NCBI GenBank assembly: GCA_011192055.1
Contig: DUES01000160.1
Location: 6,381 to 18,959, forward strand
Reading direction: 5' to 3'
DNA: 12,579 bases
Origin: Dehalococcoidia bacterium
GTDB lineage: Bacteria; Chloroflexota; Dehalococcoidia; Dehalococcoidales; Fen-1064
The translations under genes and the position numbers were made by a program. Positions 1 through 6,780 of the stretch are shown one piece after another (positions within the stretch are counted from its first letter, which is position 1; every line of letters starts with the position of its first letter). The notes under the pieces were generated by a model. It saw only the letters and a list, made by a program, of their open reading frames with translations, had not been told where the DNA came from and made no database searches.

Positions 1-92
1 TCACCCCCGGTACGGCCTCTCGCTGCTGCCCAATAGTTATTCCCCATACCACACTCAGTGTACACCTGCTTTTAAAAACACAACACAAAATG

Positions 93-127
93 AAGGAACC
101 CCCAACCGGACCGGTTGGGGGTTCCTT
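93..127 (-). terminator. Strong hairpin terminator downstream of the pilin gene
   Basis: A perfect 17-bp inverted repeat (93-109 against 111-127) has only one unpaired central base, so in RNA it would fold as a long GC-rich stem with a tight loop. On the minus strand it lies about 37 bp past the pilin stop codon and is followed by T-rich sequence (minus-strand complement of 87-92 and beyond). On the plus strand it is followed by TTTT at 126-129. It could therefore also stop transcription arriving from the left edge of the window. Confidence 0.8.
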
Positions 128-164
128 TTACCTTGAGCGCCAGAAGGCGAATTCTGACTATATC

Positions 165-557
165 TTACGGTGTTGACTGGCCGACTGTCCCCTCAGTGGT
201 GAAGGTGTAACTACATCCCGACTTCACGAGTCCATTGGTGTCAAGACCTGCCATGTACATACTCAGGTTAAGGTCATTAGCAACAGTCTCTGTCGCAGTA
301 ATCGAGGACATGTCAGCCGTGGCACCAAACAAAGAATCCAACTGACCATTGGCAGCGTCCGTCAGCATTCCCATTACCGCAGTCTGGACGTTGTGCAACT
401 CCGCCGAATAGGACTCAGTCTTGCCCTCACTGATGAATTTACCGACATTGGGGACAGCTACTGCTGCGAGGACGCCGAGGATGGCGACCACGACGAGCAG
501 CTCAATCAGGGTAAATCCTTTCTCTCCATATCGGAACTGCCTTAAGAGCTTTTTCAT
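165..557 (-). CDS. Type IV pilin-like / pseudopilin protein with class III prepilin signal
   Basis: This 130-residue protein is an exported, membrane-anchored subunit of a type IV pilus or related filament. Residues 1-14 are a short basic leader ending in GEKG. Cleavage after Gly14 by a prepilin peptidase would expose FTLIELLVVVAILGVLAAVA, the hydrophobic N-terminal helix with the invariant glutamate at mature position 5. The rest (about 95 residues) is a small soluble domain with one cysteine near the C-terminus, much shorter than classical major pilins. The ATG at 557 is preceded by a full Shine-Dalgarno AAGGAGG (minus strand, 571-565) at 7-nt spacing, which suggests high expression. It stands alone: no peptidase, ATPase or other pilin gene lies nearby, and a strong terminator follows. 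Whether it is a major pilin, minor pilin or pseudopilin cannot be decided from sequence. Confidence 0.9.
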   Translation of the reverse strand: MKKLLRQFRYGEKGFTLIELLVVVAILGVLAAVAVPNVGKFISEGKTESYSAELHNVQTAVMGMLTDAANGQLDSLFGATADMSSITATETVANDLNLSMYMAGLDTNGLVKSGCSYTFTTEGTVGQSTP

Positions 558-630
558 TATTGTGCCTCCTTCTGGTCACGTATTTTCTCGCTCTACTATC
601 ACCATAACATAATTAAAACAGAGTTCAATG

Positions 631-636
631 AGTCAA
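631..636 (-). promoter_or_regulatory. Possible -35 box of the pilin promoter
   Basis: The minus strand reads TTGACT (636-631), five of six matches to the sigma70 -35 consensus, about 75 bp upstream of the pilin start. AT-rich sequence lies downstream on the same strand (around 605-620), but no -10 hexamer there is a good match at ideal spacing, so this is a weak call. Confidence 0.3.
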
Positions 637-830
637 TGGTCACGTGTCCGTATAGGAAAAAAGGTCAGGGTCATCTAATAGGAATAAAGTACTCTTTGCC
701 AGGGATTTTGAGCCTGAAAAAGCGAACTCAACAGGGGGTTGCGGCCATTATTCCATACATTACCGGTGTGCGGGAATAGTACTGCTGCATGGCTGTTTCC
801 GGTAAATGGTACTGTAAGGAACACTGCTCC

Positions 831-851
831 GGGGCAAGTACTTGTTGCCCC
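831..851. other. Stem-loop in intergenic DNA
   Basis: GGGGCAA (831-837) pairs perfectly with TTGCCCC (845-851) across a 7-nt loop. No T-tract follows on either strand, so it is not an obvious terminator. It lies just outside the terminal-inverted-repeat element and may be part of a larger structured repeat. Confidence 0.4.
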
Positions 852-978
852 GTGACCCGCAGCAGGGTGATGAAAAAGGAGGAACCCGGAGGGAACGCCC
901 CTCAGAAGGTGCGCCTTAATCCGTGGATTCTCTGTGGGAAACCTCACCTGTCATTGCGAGGAGCCACAGGGGACGAAG

Positions 979-995
979 CAATCCCGCAGGGATTG
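979..995. repeat. Small inverted repeat inside the element
   Basis: CAATCCC (979-985) and GGGATTG (989-995) form a perfect 7-bp stem with a GCA loop. It is the first of two hairpins inside the 908-1140 element, consistent with a REP-like core. Confidence 0.55.
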
Positions 996-1016
996 TCGTA
1001 ATCTCTTAGAATGGAG

Positions 1017-1055
1017 GCGAGCTTACCTGCTGGCTACACCAGCAGGTAAGCTCGC
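1017..1055. repeat. Perfect 17-bp inverted repeat (hairpin) inside the element
   Basis: Bases 1017-1033 are the exact reverse complement of 1039-1055, with a 5-nt loop CTACA. A stem this long without mismatches indicates either recent formation or selection on structure. There is no T-tract on either side, so it is unlikely to be a simple terminator. Confidence 0.75.
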
Positions 1056-1164
1056 AAAGACACGGAAATCCATGAATCTGATGTTGCACCCATGAGGTGG
1101 GCTTTTTGAACCTGGACTCACGGATTAAGGGTGCGGCACCCCTCCCTGGTCAGAAAGAGGAAAG

Positions 1165-1182
1165 GCGGCCCATCCGGGCCGC
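1165..1182 (-). terminator. GC-rich hairpin, terminator-like on the minus strand
   Basis: GCGGCCC (1165-1171) pairs perfectly with GGGCCGC (1176-1182) over a 4-nt loop. Read on the minus strand it is followed by a pyrimidine-rich run (CTTTCCTCTTTC). No minus-strand gene upstream of it is recognisable, so it may be a relic of a lost or transposed gene end. Confidence 0.35.
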
Positions 1183-1459
1183 AGGGGGATTGGTCAATAG
1201 GGTTTTTCAGCAGCCTGCCGGAATCTCTTCCTTTCAGCAATTGGCGGTACAATGTAACAGACAACGGCCATTCCTGCCCCGTGGTTGCGGCATTTAACCG
1301 GTCCGGTATTTTACATGAACTGTATAAGGAAGAGGTTCTTCAATATATATAACCTGTATTTTCAAGTCGCCGAAATAGCACTTTTTAGAAGCCCGCTTTA
1401 AGCGCTGCACGTATAGTACTTTAGTGCCTGATACTTTGGTTGCCACGCTCAAAGCCCTA

Positions 1460-1488
1460 TTGACAAGCGTAACATACTGCACATAACT
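1460..1488 (+). promoter_or_regulatory. Sigma70-type promoter for the GGDEF gene, possibly giving a leaderless transcript
   Basis: A perfect TTGACA -35 box lies at 1460-1465. At a 16-nt spacing is CATAAC (1482-1487), four of six matches to the -10 consensus. This places the transcription start at about 1494, essentially at the ATG at 1496. The lack of a Shine-Dalgarno sequence before that ATG agrees with translation from a leaderless or near-leaderless mRNA. Confidence 0.5.
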
Positions 1489-1495
1489 TGTAAGT

Positions 1496-3877
1496 ATGAG
1501 CTCTTATACATTCTTCATACTGCTGGCAATAGCGGCCTGTTTACCGCTGCTGGCCACAGGACTCAGTACCCGGCTGTGGCATAACCGGCAGCGGTATTTC
1601 ACCTGGTTTCTCTTTGCCGTGATACTGTGTAATATTTCGGAATTACTGCGCAGTAGCGGTATCGTGCAGCAGTATGATACACCCTTCGGGGCACTATCAA
1701 TCGTACTTTCCCTGTGGGTTGCCGTGCAGTTCTACTCTTTTATCAGTTCGGTCTTTTCATCAGAAAGGAAAGCCTGGTTACTGCCCGCTTACGGTTCCGT
1801 TGCCGTGATGGCCATCCTGGTAGTACTCCGGCAAACAGACCCGCAGGGCAGCCATATACTCTGGTATGACCGTGGAACGATTCTGATGACATTCCCCATC
1901 CTGGCACTGCTTCAACACAGTCGCTATGCAATCCAGAAAAAGCTGCGCTCAGCAAATACCATAATCCCCCACAACATGGCCTTCACTCTGAATGTCAGCA
2001 TCCTGGTTATATCGGCAACAACACTGGCAGGGGTCTTCCTGCAGTACCAGTGGTTGCCCATCGTTCAAGTCGGGTACATAATAGTCGCACTGCTGTTCAG
2101 CTATGCGCTGACCGAACACAGGCAATTCCAGATTCGGCCACTTCTGCAACGCGGGATGGCTTGGGCAAGCCTGGGTGTTGCCGGTGCGGGTTGCTACTGG
2201 GTCCTGTTTATGGTATTAAACTCCCTTTTTGAATTCAATGTTAACTACTGGACAGCAATACTGGCAACTATTGTCGCAATCATAGTAGCAGTAGCGGTCT
2301 ATAACCTGCGTAACCTGCTTCCCGTAATAAGCAACAGGGCGTTCCGCAGACCAAAGCCCGACTTTTACCGGAAGCTGAACGATTTCACAGACAAGATAGA
2401 CGGCAAGACCAGCCTCAGGCAGCAGGCTGATGAGCTTCTGTCACTGGTAATAGAGGCAATCGACTGTAGGAAAGCAGCTCTGCTCTTTCTCAACCTGAGT
2501 GAGACCGATTATATTACCATGTATTCCGGACCGGAAGGACCGGGTAATGACCTTTCCGGATTCAGTATCAGTAACCACAGCCCGTTAACGGAGTCAATAA
2601 AAACAGGACGCAAGGTATTCACCAGAGAAAACATGGCAGTACTGCCGGAACTGCGCACCGCATGGAAGCAGGAAGTGGATGATATAAAATCCAGGGATAT
2701 TGAGTTTCTCGTACCCCTGCTGAGTCGCAATAACCTTACCGGTATCCTGGTAATCGGAAAGAAGCAATCAGGAGACTATACCACTGAAGATTCCATGCTG
2801 CTTAAATACCTTACCGACCGTCTGGCAGTAGTAATGGAAAAAGGGTTCTTCCGTGAGCAGCGCCGTCAATATGAAGAAGAGTTATCGGTGATTAACCGCT
2901 CCAGTGTTATTATATCCTCCAGCCTGGATATTGAGAGTACCTACAACAGCCTGATAGACGAACTGAGAAGGATGGTGGATATCTCCTGGTCGGCAATCTC
3001 TCTGATTGATAAAGACGAGATTTATTTCCTGGCAGTATATTCTGCTTTTCGTTCCTCGTGGCAGGCAGGTGATCGGCTGCCCCTGCAGGATACTCCCGCA
3101 AGCTGGCTGCAAATGCACAAGGAAACAGTAGTGGAGTCAGACATCAGGGCAAAGAACCGGTTTGCCAGAAGCAAGTACCTGCTGCGGCAAGGGTTCCGTT
3201 CTGTTGTCCATATTCCCCTTATTACGGGTGAAGACGTTATCGGAAGTCTCGATATGGCCAGTCGCATGCCGGATGCTTTCGATTCGAGACATATCAATAC
3301 TCTGGAACGGGTTGCAGCACAGATTGCTATCCAGGTAGAGAATTCCCGACTTTACGGTGAGGCAATGCGGATGGCACATATCGATGATCTCACCGGCCTG
3401 CATAACCGGCGTGCCATGAATGAGATGATAACCAGGGAGATTGACCATTGCTCACGCTATGGCAGTCCCTTCTCACTCATAATCATTGATATTGATTCCC
3501 TGAAATCCATCAACGACAGTTATGGGCACCTTGCCGGTGACAAGTTTATCAAAAAGGTTGGTAATAACCTAAAGACCTCGATACGGAACACGGACAGGGC
3601 TTTCCGGTACGGTGGTGACGAATTCGCCATCATCCTGCCGCAGACGCCGGTCGATGCTGCCGAAGAGATAGCCGAGCGAGTTCGCCGGCATCTGGCTGCC
3701 AGCACCATTGATAGAGATACACGGACAACGGTAAGTCTGGGTGTTGCAGGTTGGGTGGATAACAATTCCGACGCAGAATCAATAACGGCAGCCGCTGATG
3801 CAGCACTGTACCAGGCCAAGAAGCGGGGAGGTAACCGGAGTTGCCGTGCTGCAGAAGCAGTAAAGATTACCGGCTAG
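1496..3877 (+). CDS. Membrane diguanylate cyclase: 7TM-like sensor, two GAF domains, GGDEF
   Basis: This 793-residue inner-membrane protein should make cyclic di-GMP from two GTP. Residues 1-270 hold about eight or nine hydrophobic helices in the style of the histidine-kinase N-terminal 7TM sensor. Two GAF-like domains follow (about 305-450 and 470-615). The catalytic domain covers about 622-785 and has the entry motif DDLTGLHNRR (630-639) and an intact active-site GGDEF at 706-710. The product-inhibition I-site RxxD is also intact: RNTD at 697-700, five residues before GGDEF. Activity and feedback inhibition are therefore both expected. No EAL or HD-GYP domain is present. An in-frame TAA at 1484-1486 excludes an earlier start; the ATG has almost no Shine-Dalgarno and probably heads a leaderless transcript. 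The ligand of the sensor is unknown. Its architecture mirrors the HD-GYP protein at 6880-8901. Confidence 0.93.
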   Translation: MSSYTFFILLAIAACLPLLATGLSTRLWHNRQRYFTWFLFAVILCNISELLRSSGIVQQYDTPFGALSIVLSLWVAVQFYSFISSVFSSERKAWLLPAYGSVAVMAILVVLRQTDPQGSHILWYDRGTILMTFPILALLQHSRYAIQKKLRSANTIIPHNMAFTLNVSILVISATTLAGVFLQYQWLPIVQVGYIIVALLFSYALTEHRQFQIRPLLQRGMAWASLGVAGAGCYWVLFMVLNSLFEFNVNYWTAILATIVAIIVAVAVYNLRNLLPVISNRAFRRPKPDFYRKLNDFTDKIDGKTSLRQQADELLSLVIEAIDCRKAALLFLNLSETDYITMYSGPEGPGNDLSGFSISNHSPLTESIKTGRKVFTRENMAVLPELRTAWKQEVDDIKSRDIEFLVPLLSRNNLTGILVIGKKQSGDYTTEDSMLLKYLTDRLAVVMEKGFFREQRRQYEEELSVINRSSVIISSSLDIESTYNSLIDELRRMVDISWSAISLIDKDEIYFLAVYSAFRSSWQAGDRLPLQDTPASWLQMHKETVVESDIRAKNRFARSKYLLRQGFRSVVHIPLITGEDVIGSLDMASRMPDAFDSRHINTLERVAAQIAIQVENSRLYGEAMRMAHIDDLTGLHNRRAMNEMITREIDHCSRYGSPFSLIIIDIDSLKSINDSYGHLAGDKFIKKVGNNLKTSIRNTDRAFRYGGDEFAIILPQTPVDAAEEIAERVRRHLAASTIDRDTRTTVSLGVAGWVDNNSDAESITAAADAALYQAKKRGGNRSCRAAEAVKITG

Positions 3878-4019
3878 TTTACTCGATACGGATACGATTT
3901 CGCTGAAACAACTATGACAGGATGCTTATTTACCGGGACATGTATATATCCTGCTTCAGTATTACAACTACTGCTGCGGTTCTCTGTAAATTTAGAAAAT
4001 ATTTATAACTTTGACCGAT

Positions 4020-4041
4020 ATGCTAAGGTTTTGTTTAGCAT
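4020..4041. promoter_or_regulatory. Inverted repeat upstream of the LuxR regulator gene, candidate operator
   Basis: ATGCTAA (4020-4026) and TTAGCAT (4035-4041) are perfect 7-bp arms separated by 8 nt. The right half contains the motif TGTTTAG (4032-4038), which recurs upstream of the GH3 gene. A good -10-like hexamer TATAGT lies just downstream at 4050-4055, so a protein bound here would sit over the promoter. Autoregulation by the LuxR-type protein is a reasonable inference. Confidence 0.4.
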
Positions 4042-4108
4042 CCGGACTGTATAGTTTGATTACTGGGAAACGTTCCAGCAGTCGACATACAGACAAAGGA
4101 GTTCACCG

Positions 4109-4783
4109 ATGAACAGGATAAAAGTACTGGTAGTCAGTCAGCAGTGTTTACTGAGACATGGAATTGAGCATTCACTGACGAGCACGGAGAGAATGGAGGT
4201 CGTTGGTTCGGTCGATCTCAGCGACGCAGCCCTCAACGGTATAGACACTTCGCCCCCGGACGTAGCTGTCGTTGATGTTGATGGCTATAACGGTTATGGA
4301 CTATCCCTTGCCAGGCGGATAAGACAGCGTTCACCTAACATCGGTGTAGTCCTCCTTACTTCAAACCCGAATGATGACCAGCTCTTCCAGGCGCTCAAGG
4401 TGCAGGCAGCCGCCTGCCTTGACAAAGAAAGCGATACCGAAGAACTGATTGCCGCGGTGGAAAGAACCGCCCATGGCGAGCACCCGATAAATGAGAGTCT
4501 TGCCGACCGTCCCAAGGTAGCCGAGAAAGTACTGTCTCAATTCCAGAAACTCACCTGGCAGAAAGATACCGAAGATATCATGTCTCCCCTGACCCCGAGA
4601 GAGATAGAAATCCTTGACTACGTTGCCAAGGGCTTCCTCAACAAGCAGATTGCGATAGAGCTGGGTATCAGCGAACAGACGATTAAGAACCACGTGACTT
4701 CTATTCTGCGCAAGCTGAACGCCAACGCCCGCACCGAGGCCGTGGTCCTTGCCATCAAGCAGGGTATGATAACCATCAGTTAA
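4109..4783 (+). CDS. LuxR/NarL-family regulator with a degenerate receiver domain
   Basis: This 224-residue DNA-binding protein has an N-terminal receiver fold (about 4-122) and a C-terminal LuxR helix-turn-helix (about 160-220). The HTH has the family signature: LTPREIEIL at 161-169, then a recognition-helix region SEQTIKNHVTSILRKL. In the receiver, Asp56 matches the phospho-acceptor, and Thr84 and Lys106 match the switch and conserved lysine. The paired acidic residues that bind magnesium are replaced by Ser10-Gln11, and the loop after Asp56 reads VDGYNGYG instead of the usual MPGMNG type. Normal phosphorylation is therefore doubtful; it may respond to another signal or be constitutive. The ATG has a good Shine-Dalgarno AAAGGAG (4095-4101). 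No partner histidine kinase is adjacent. The gene sits 231 bp after the GGDEF gene with its own probable promoter. Confidence 0.9.
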   Translation: MNRIKVLVVSQQCLLRHGIEHSLTSTERMEVVGSVDLSDAALNGIDTSPPDVAVVDVDGYNGYGLSLARRIRQRSPNIGVVLLTSNPNDDQLFQALKVQAAACLDKESDTEELIAAVERTAHGEHPINESLADRPKVAEKVLSQFQKLTWQKDTEDIMSPLTPREIEILDYVAKGFLNKQIAIELGISEQTIKNHVTSILRKLNANARTEAVVLAIKQGMITIS

Positions 4784-5169
4784 ACTCAAATATCCCACAG
4801 GGCATTTTTGAAAATTGTTCTGTTTGTTTATATAGCCTGCCTGGTCTGTTCGAGATGATCCCGGCATCTACTCTGCAACTTGACCCGGTACTCCTTTACC
4901 CTCTACTACTCGAACAGAATACGGGCTCGGACAGTAATTGTGATTAACCTTTGATAAATCGGAGACATTCTGTAGTAGCGCTGTGACTCACCTGATTCAT
5001 AATTTAAATAACGAGCAGAGGGTATCTTTGTTTAGTAAACGTTAAGAAGTATGACCCTCTGTTTAGTCTTTGTTTGGCAGTACTGACATATAGTGGATGA
5101 ATGAATAAGACTTCAGTGTACTTATGTCTGGATTGGATTGAATTGCCGGAATAGAAAGCGGAGGAAAAC
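4784..5169 (+). other. 386-bp intergenic leader with several inverted repeats ahead of the GH3 gene
   Basis: No gene is supported here. A perfect 10-bp inverted repeat joins TCTGTTCGAG (4845-4854) to CTCGAACAGA (4909-4918). Part of the right arm can alternatively pair with ATTCTGTAGTAG (4967-4978), whose reverse complement matches CTACTA plus CAGAAT at 4904-4909 and 4915-4920 with six bases looped out. A second inverted repeat (5016-5023 with 5054-5061) and two TGTTTAG motifs follow. A -10-like TATAGT lies at 5089-5094. The region could hold a structured leader, a small RNA or a multi-site operator. No known riboswitch class is recognisable. Confidence 0.4.
5016..5061. promoter_or_regulatory. 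Inverted repeat with TGTTTAG motifs upstream of the GH3 gene
   Basis: CAGAGGGT (5016-5023) is the exact reverse complement of 5054-5061. Between the arms lies GTTTAGTAAAC (5030-5040), itself a small palindrome. TGTTTAG occurs at 5029-5035 and again at 5060-5066, just outside the right arm. A -10-like TATAGT follows at 5089-5094. The arrangement resembles a two-site operator. A weak terminator for the preceding regulator gene is an alternative, since T-rich sequence follows the right arm. Confidence 0.4.
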
Positions 5170-6780
5170 GTGAGAAGTGCACCACACCCGATGATAAAAT
5201 CGGAAGATGACCGGGGATGGCAGAAATATTGCGGGTTCCTTGACCTGACTACCGAACAGTTTATGGGAATACAGGAAACACTCCTCCTCCAGGAACTGGA
5301 GAAGGTAGCTGATAGCCCAATCAGCAGAAAGCTGATGGGAAACAGTATACCCCGGACTGTCGATGAGTTCCGCAGGCGGGTACCGCTCAGTTCATACCAG
5401 GACTATTTTCCTGAATTTGAGTCTGCTAACGAGGAAGCACTATCCTTCAAGCCGTATGTCTGGGCACATACATCAGGGGCGTCGGGCACCTTCAAGCAGG
5501 TCCCTTACACCAGGGAGTTCTACCAGCACGCTATCGATAACCTGATGTCCGCGTTTATTCTCGCCTGCTCACATAAACGTGGCCAGAGTTCTCTCGCTAC
5601 CGGTGACAAAGTGCTGTTTAACGTGGCACCAAGTCCCTATATATCCGGAATTCTTGCTGCCGGAGCAAGTCAAATCTTTAATCTGAACCCGGTAATGACC
5701 GCTGATGAGCAGGACAGCATGGACTTCAAGGACAAGGTGGCCAAAGGATTCGAGCTGTCGCTTCAGACCGGAGTAGACATACTGGTAGCTATGACCAGTG
5801 TTCTCGTCAAGCTCGGTAACGATTTCAACAGGCTCTCTCAAGGCAAACGTAAGTCCGGTCTGCTATCAAACCCCAGAGTCTTTCCCAGGCTGGCCCGTGC
5901 TTTTCTGAGCAGCAAACTGGAACACAGGAATATACTGCCCAAAGACCTCTGGCCAACCAAGGCACTGATTGGATGGGGAATAGATACTTCAGTCTACCGG
6001 GAACAGGTGTACCGGTACTGGGGCAGATACCCTTACGAACTGCATGCCTGCACCGAGGCCGGTATTATGGCCCTGCAAAGCTGGAATAATAAGGACCTTA
6101 CACTGCTGCCGCATTCCAATTTCTTTGAATTCCTTCCCGAGGATGAATGGCTGCGCAGCAGGGAAGATATATTTTATCAGCCCAGGACAGTACTGTTCTC
6201 CGAAGTCAAACCGGGAGAACGCTACGAGCTGGTCATTTCCAGCTTCTACGGCATGCCCTTCCTGAGGTACCGACTGGGGCACCTGGTCAGAATTACAGCC
6301 CTTGAGGACGAGGAAGCACAGGTCATGCTGCCCCAGATGGTATTCGAGACCAGGGCCGATGAACTGATTGATATTGCCGGTTTTACCAGGATAAGTGAGA
6401 AAGCAATCACGCAGGCAATTGCTAATGCAGGCATAGTCCAGGAAGACTGGGTTATCAGCAAAGAGGTCAACGATGAGAAGACCTCACTGCACCTGTACAT
6501 TGAACTGCGGGACGAGGTATCAAAAGAAAGTATCACACAGGCTTTGCACAAAGAGATGACCAGGTGTGACCCCGGATACCGGGACCTGGAACGAATGATG
6601 GACATGCGCCCCCTGGAAGTAACGACCCTCTGTCCGGGGACTTTCGGGGACTATTATGTGCAACAACGTGACAGCGGAGCCGAGTTGATGCAATGCAAAC
6701 CTCCAAGGATGAATGTCCCGGCGAATATCCTGTCAGAACTGCTGCGCATCAGCAATAAACAGAAAATACCGGTGTCTTAA
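5170..6780 (+). CDS. GH3-family adenylate-forming enzyme (acyl-acid amido synthetase-like)
   Basis: This 536-residue protein matches the GH3 branch of the ANL superfamily. Plant members activate jasmonate, auxin or benzoate with ATP and join the acyl-adenylate to an amino acid; substrates of bacterial members are largely unknown. Three ATP-site motifs are visible: TSGASGTFKQVPYT (101-114) for the phosphate loop, YELHACTEAG (289-298) for the YxxxE/TE motif, and FLRYRLGHLVRI (364-375) for the YRxGD motif. In the last, His371 replaces the usual aspartate that contacts the ATP ribose. The length is typical of the family, and the protein looks cytoplasmic with no signal peptide. The GTG start has a good Shine-Dalgarno GGAGG at 5160-5164 (5-nt spacing). 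The gene lies alone behind a long leader and ahead of the HD-GYP gene by 99 bp. The reaction is inferred from fold only. Confidence 0.85.
   Translation: MRSAPHPMIKSEDDRGWQKYCGFLDLTTEQFMGIQETLLLQELEKVADSPISRKLMGNSIPRTVDEFRRRVPLSSYQDYFPEFESANEEALSFKPYVWAHTSGASGTFKQVPYTREFYQHAIDNLMSAFILACSHKRGQSSLATGDKVLFNVAPSPYISGILAAGASQIFNLNPVMTADEQDSMDFKDKVAKGFELSLQTGVDILVAMTSVLVKLGNDFNRLSQGKRKSGLLSNPRVFPRLARAFLSSKLEHRNILPKDLWPTKALIGWGIDTSVYREQVYRYWGRYPYELHACTEAGIMALQSWNNKDLTLLPHSNFFEFLPEDEWLRSREDIFYQPRTVLFSEVKPGERYELVISSFYGMPFLRYRLGHLVRITALEDEEAQVMLPQMVFETRADELIDIAGFTRISEKAITQAIANAGIVQEDWVISKEVNDEKTSLHLYIELRDEVSKESITQALHKEMTRCDPGYRDLERMMDMRPLEVTTLCPGTFGDYYVQQRDSGAELMQCKPPRMNVPANILSELLRISNKQKIPVS

Larger units (their letters stand above)
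908..1140. mobile_element. Candidate MITE-like / non-autonomous repeat element, 233 bp
   Basis: The ends form terminal inverted repeats. CCTTAATCCGTG (914-925) is the exact reverse complement of 1119-1130, and the outer bases continue the match imperfectly to GGTG at 908 and CACC at 1140. The interior carries a segment starting TCATTGCGAGGAGC (951-964), which I recognise as a REP/ERIC-like interspersed repeat start seen in many bacterial genomes. Two nested hairpins follow (979-995 and 1017-1055). There is no transposase reading frame, so if mobile it depends on an enzyme elsewhere. No target-site duplication is evident immediately outside the ends. Confidence 0.5.
558..1495. other. 938-bp region without a convincing gene; hairpins and repeat-like DNA
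   Basis: No reading frame here has both a good ribosome binding site and a recognisable protein. The stretch holds, in order: the pilin leader and probable promoter (about 560-640); a hairpin at 831-851 (GGGGCAA / TTGCCCC); a 233-bp element with terminal inverted repeats (908-1140); a GC hairpin at 1165-1182; a segment GGGTTTTTCAGCAGCCTGC (1200-1218) of a kind that, from memory, recurs near insertion-sequence ends; and the promoter of the GGDEF gene (1460-1488). The density of stem-loops suggests a site of repeated insertion rather than lost coding sequence. This is inference. Confidence 0.6.

Noticed and set aside
1..47. Possible minus-strand start MGNNYWAAARG, or a plus-strand tail ending at the TAG at 34-36
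   Set aside because: Neither has a ribosome binding site or enough length to judge. The hairpin at 93-127 would fit a plus-strand gene ending here, but the evidence is too thin to call.
560..680. Cyclic-di-GMP riboswitch upstream of the pilin gene
   Set aside because: I looked because the neighbours handle cyclic di-GMP, but I did not recognise the conserved core of either known GEMM class. A covariance-model search would settle it.
675..947. 90-residue minus-strand open frame
   Set aside because: It begins with GTG without a ribosome binding site, has no recognisable domain, and overlaps one terminal repeat of the 908-1140 element. It is treated as non-coding repeat DNA.
1097..1352. Two overlapping short plus-strand open frames
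   Set aside because: They run through the hairpin at 1165-1182 and the terminal repeat at 1119-1130, have no good ribosome binding sites, and encode low-quality basic peptides.
1294..1482. 62-residue minus-strand open frame
   Set aside because: There is no Shine-Dalgarno, it overlaps the promoter of the GGDEF gene, and it resembles no family.
3918..3953. Weak inverted repeat CAGGAT/ATCCTG after the GGDEF gene
   Set aside because: A 6-bp stem with a 24-nt loop and no T-run does not support a terminator.
4361..4867. 168-residue open frame antisense to the LuxR gene
   Set aside because: It is a shadow of the regulator gene on the opposite strand; the sense frame has clear receiver and HTH motifs.
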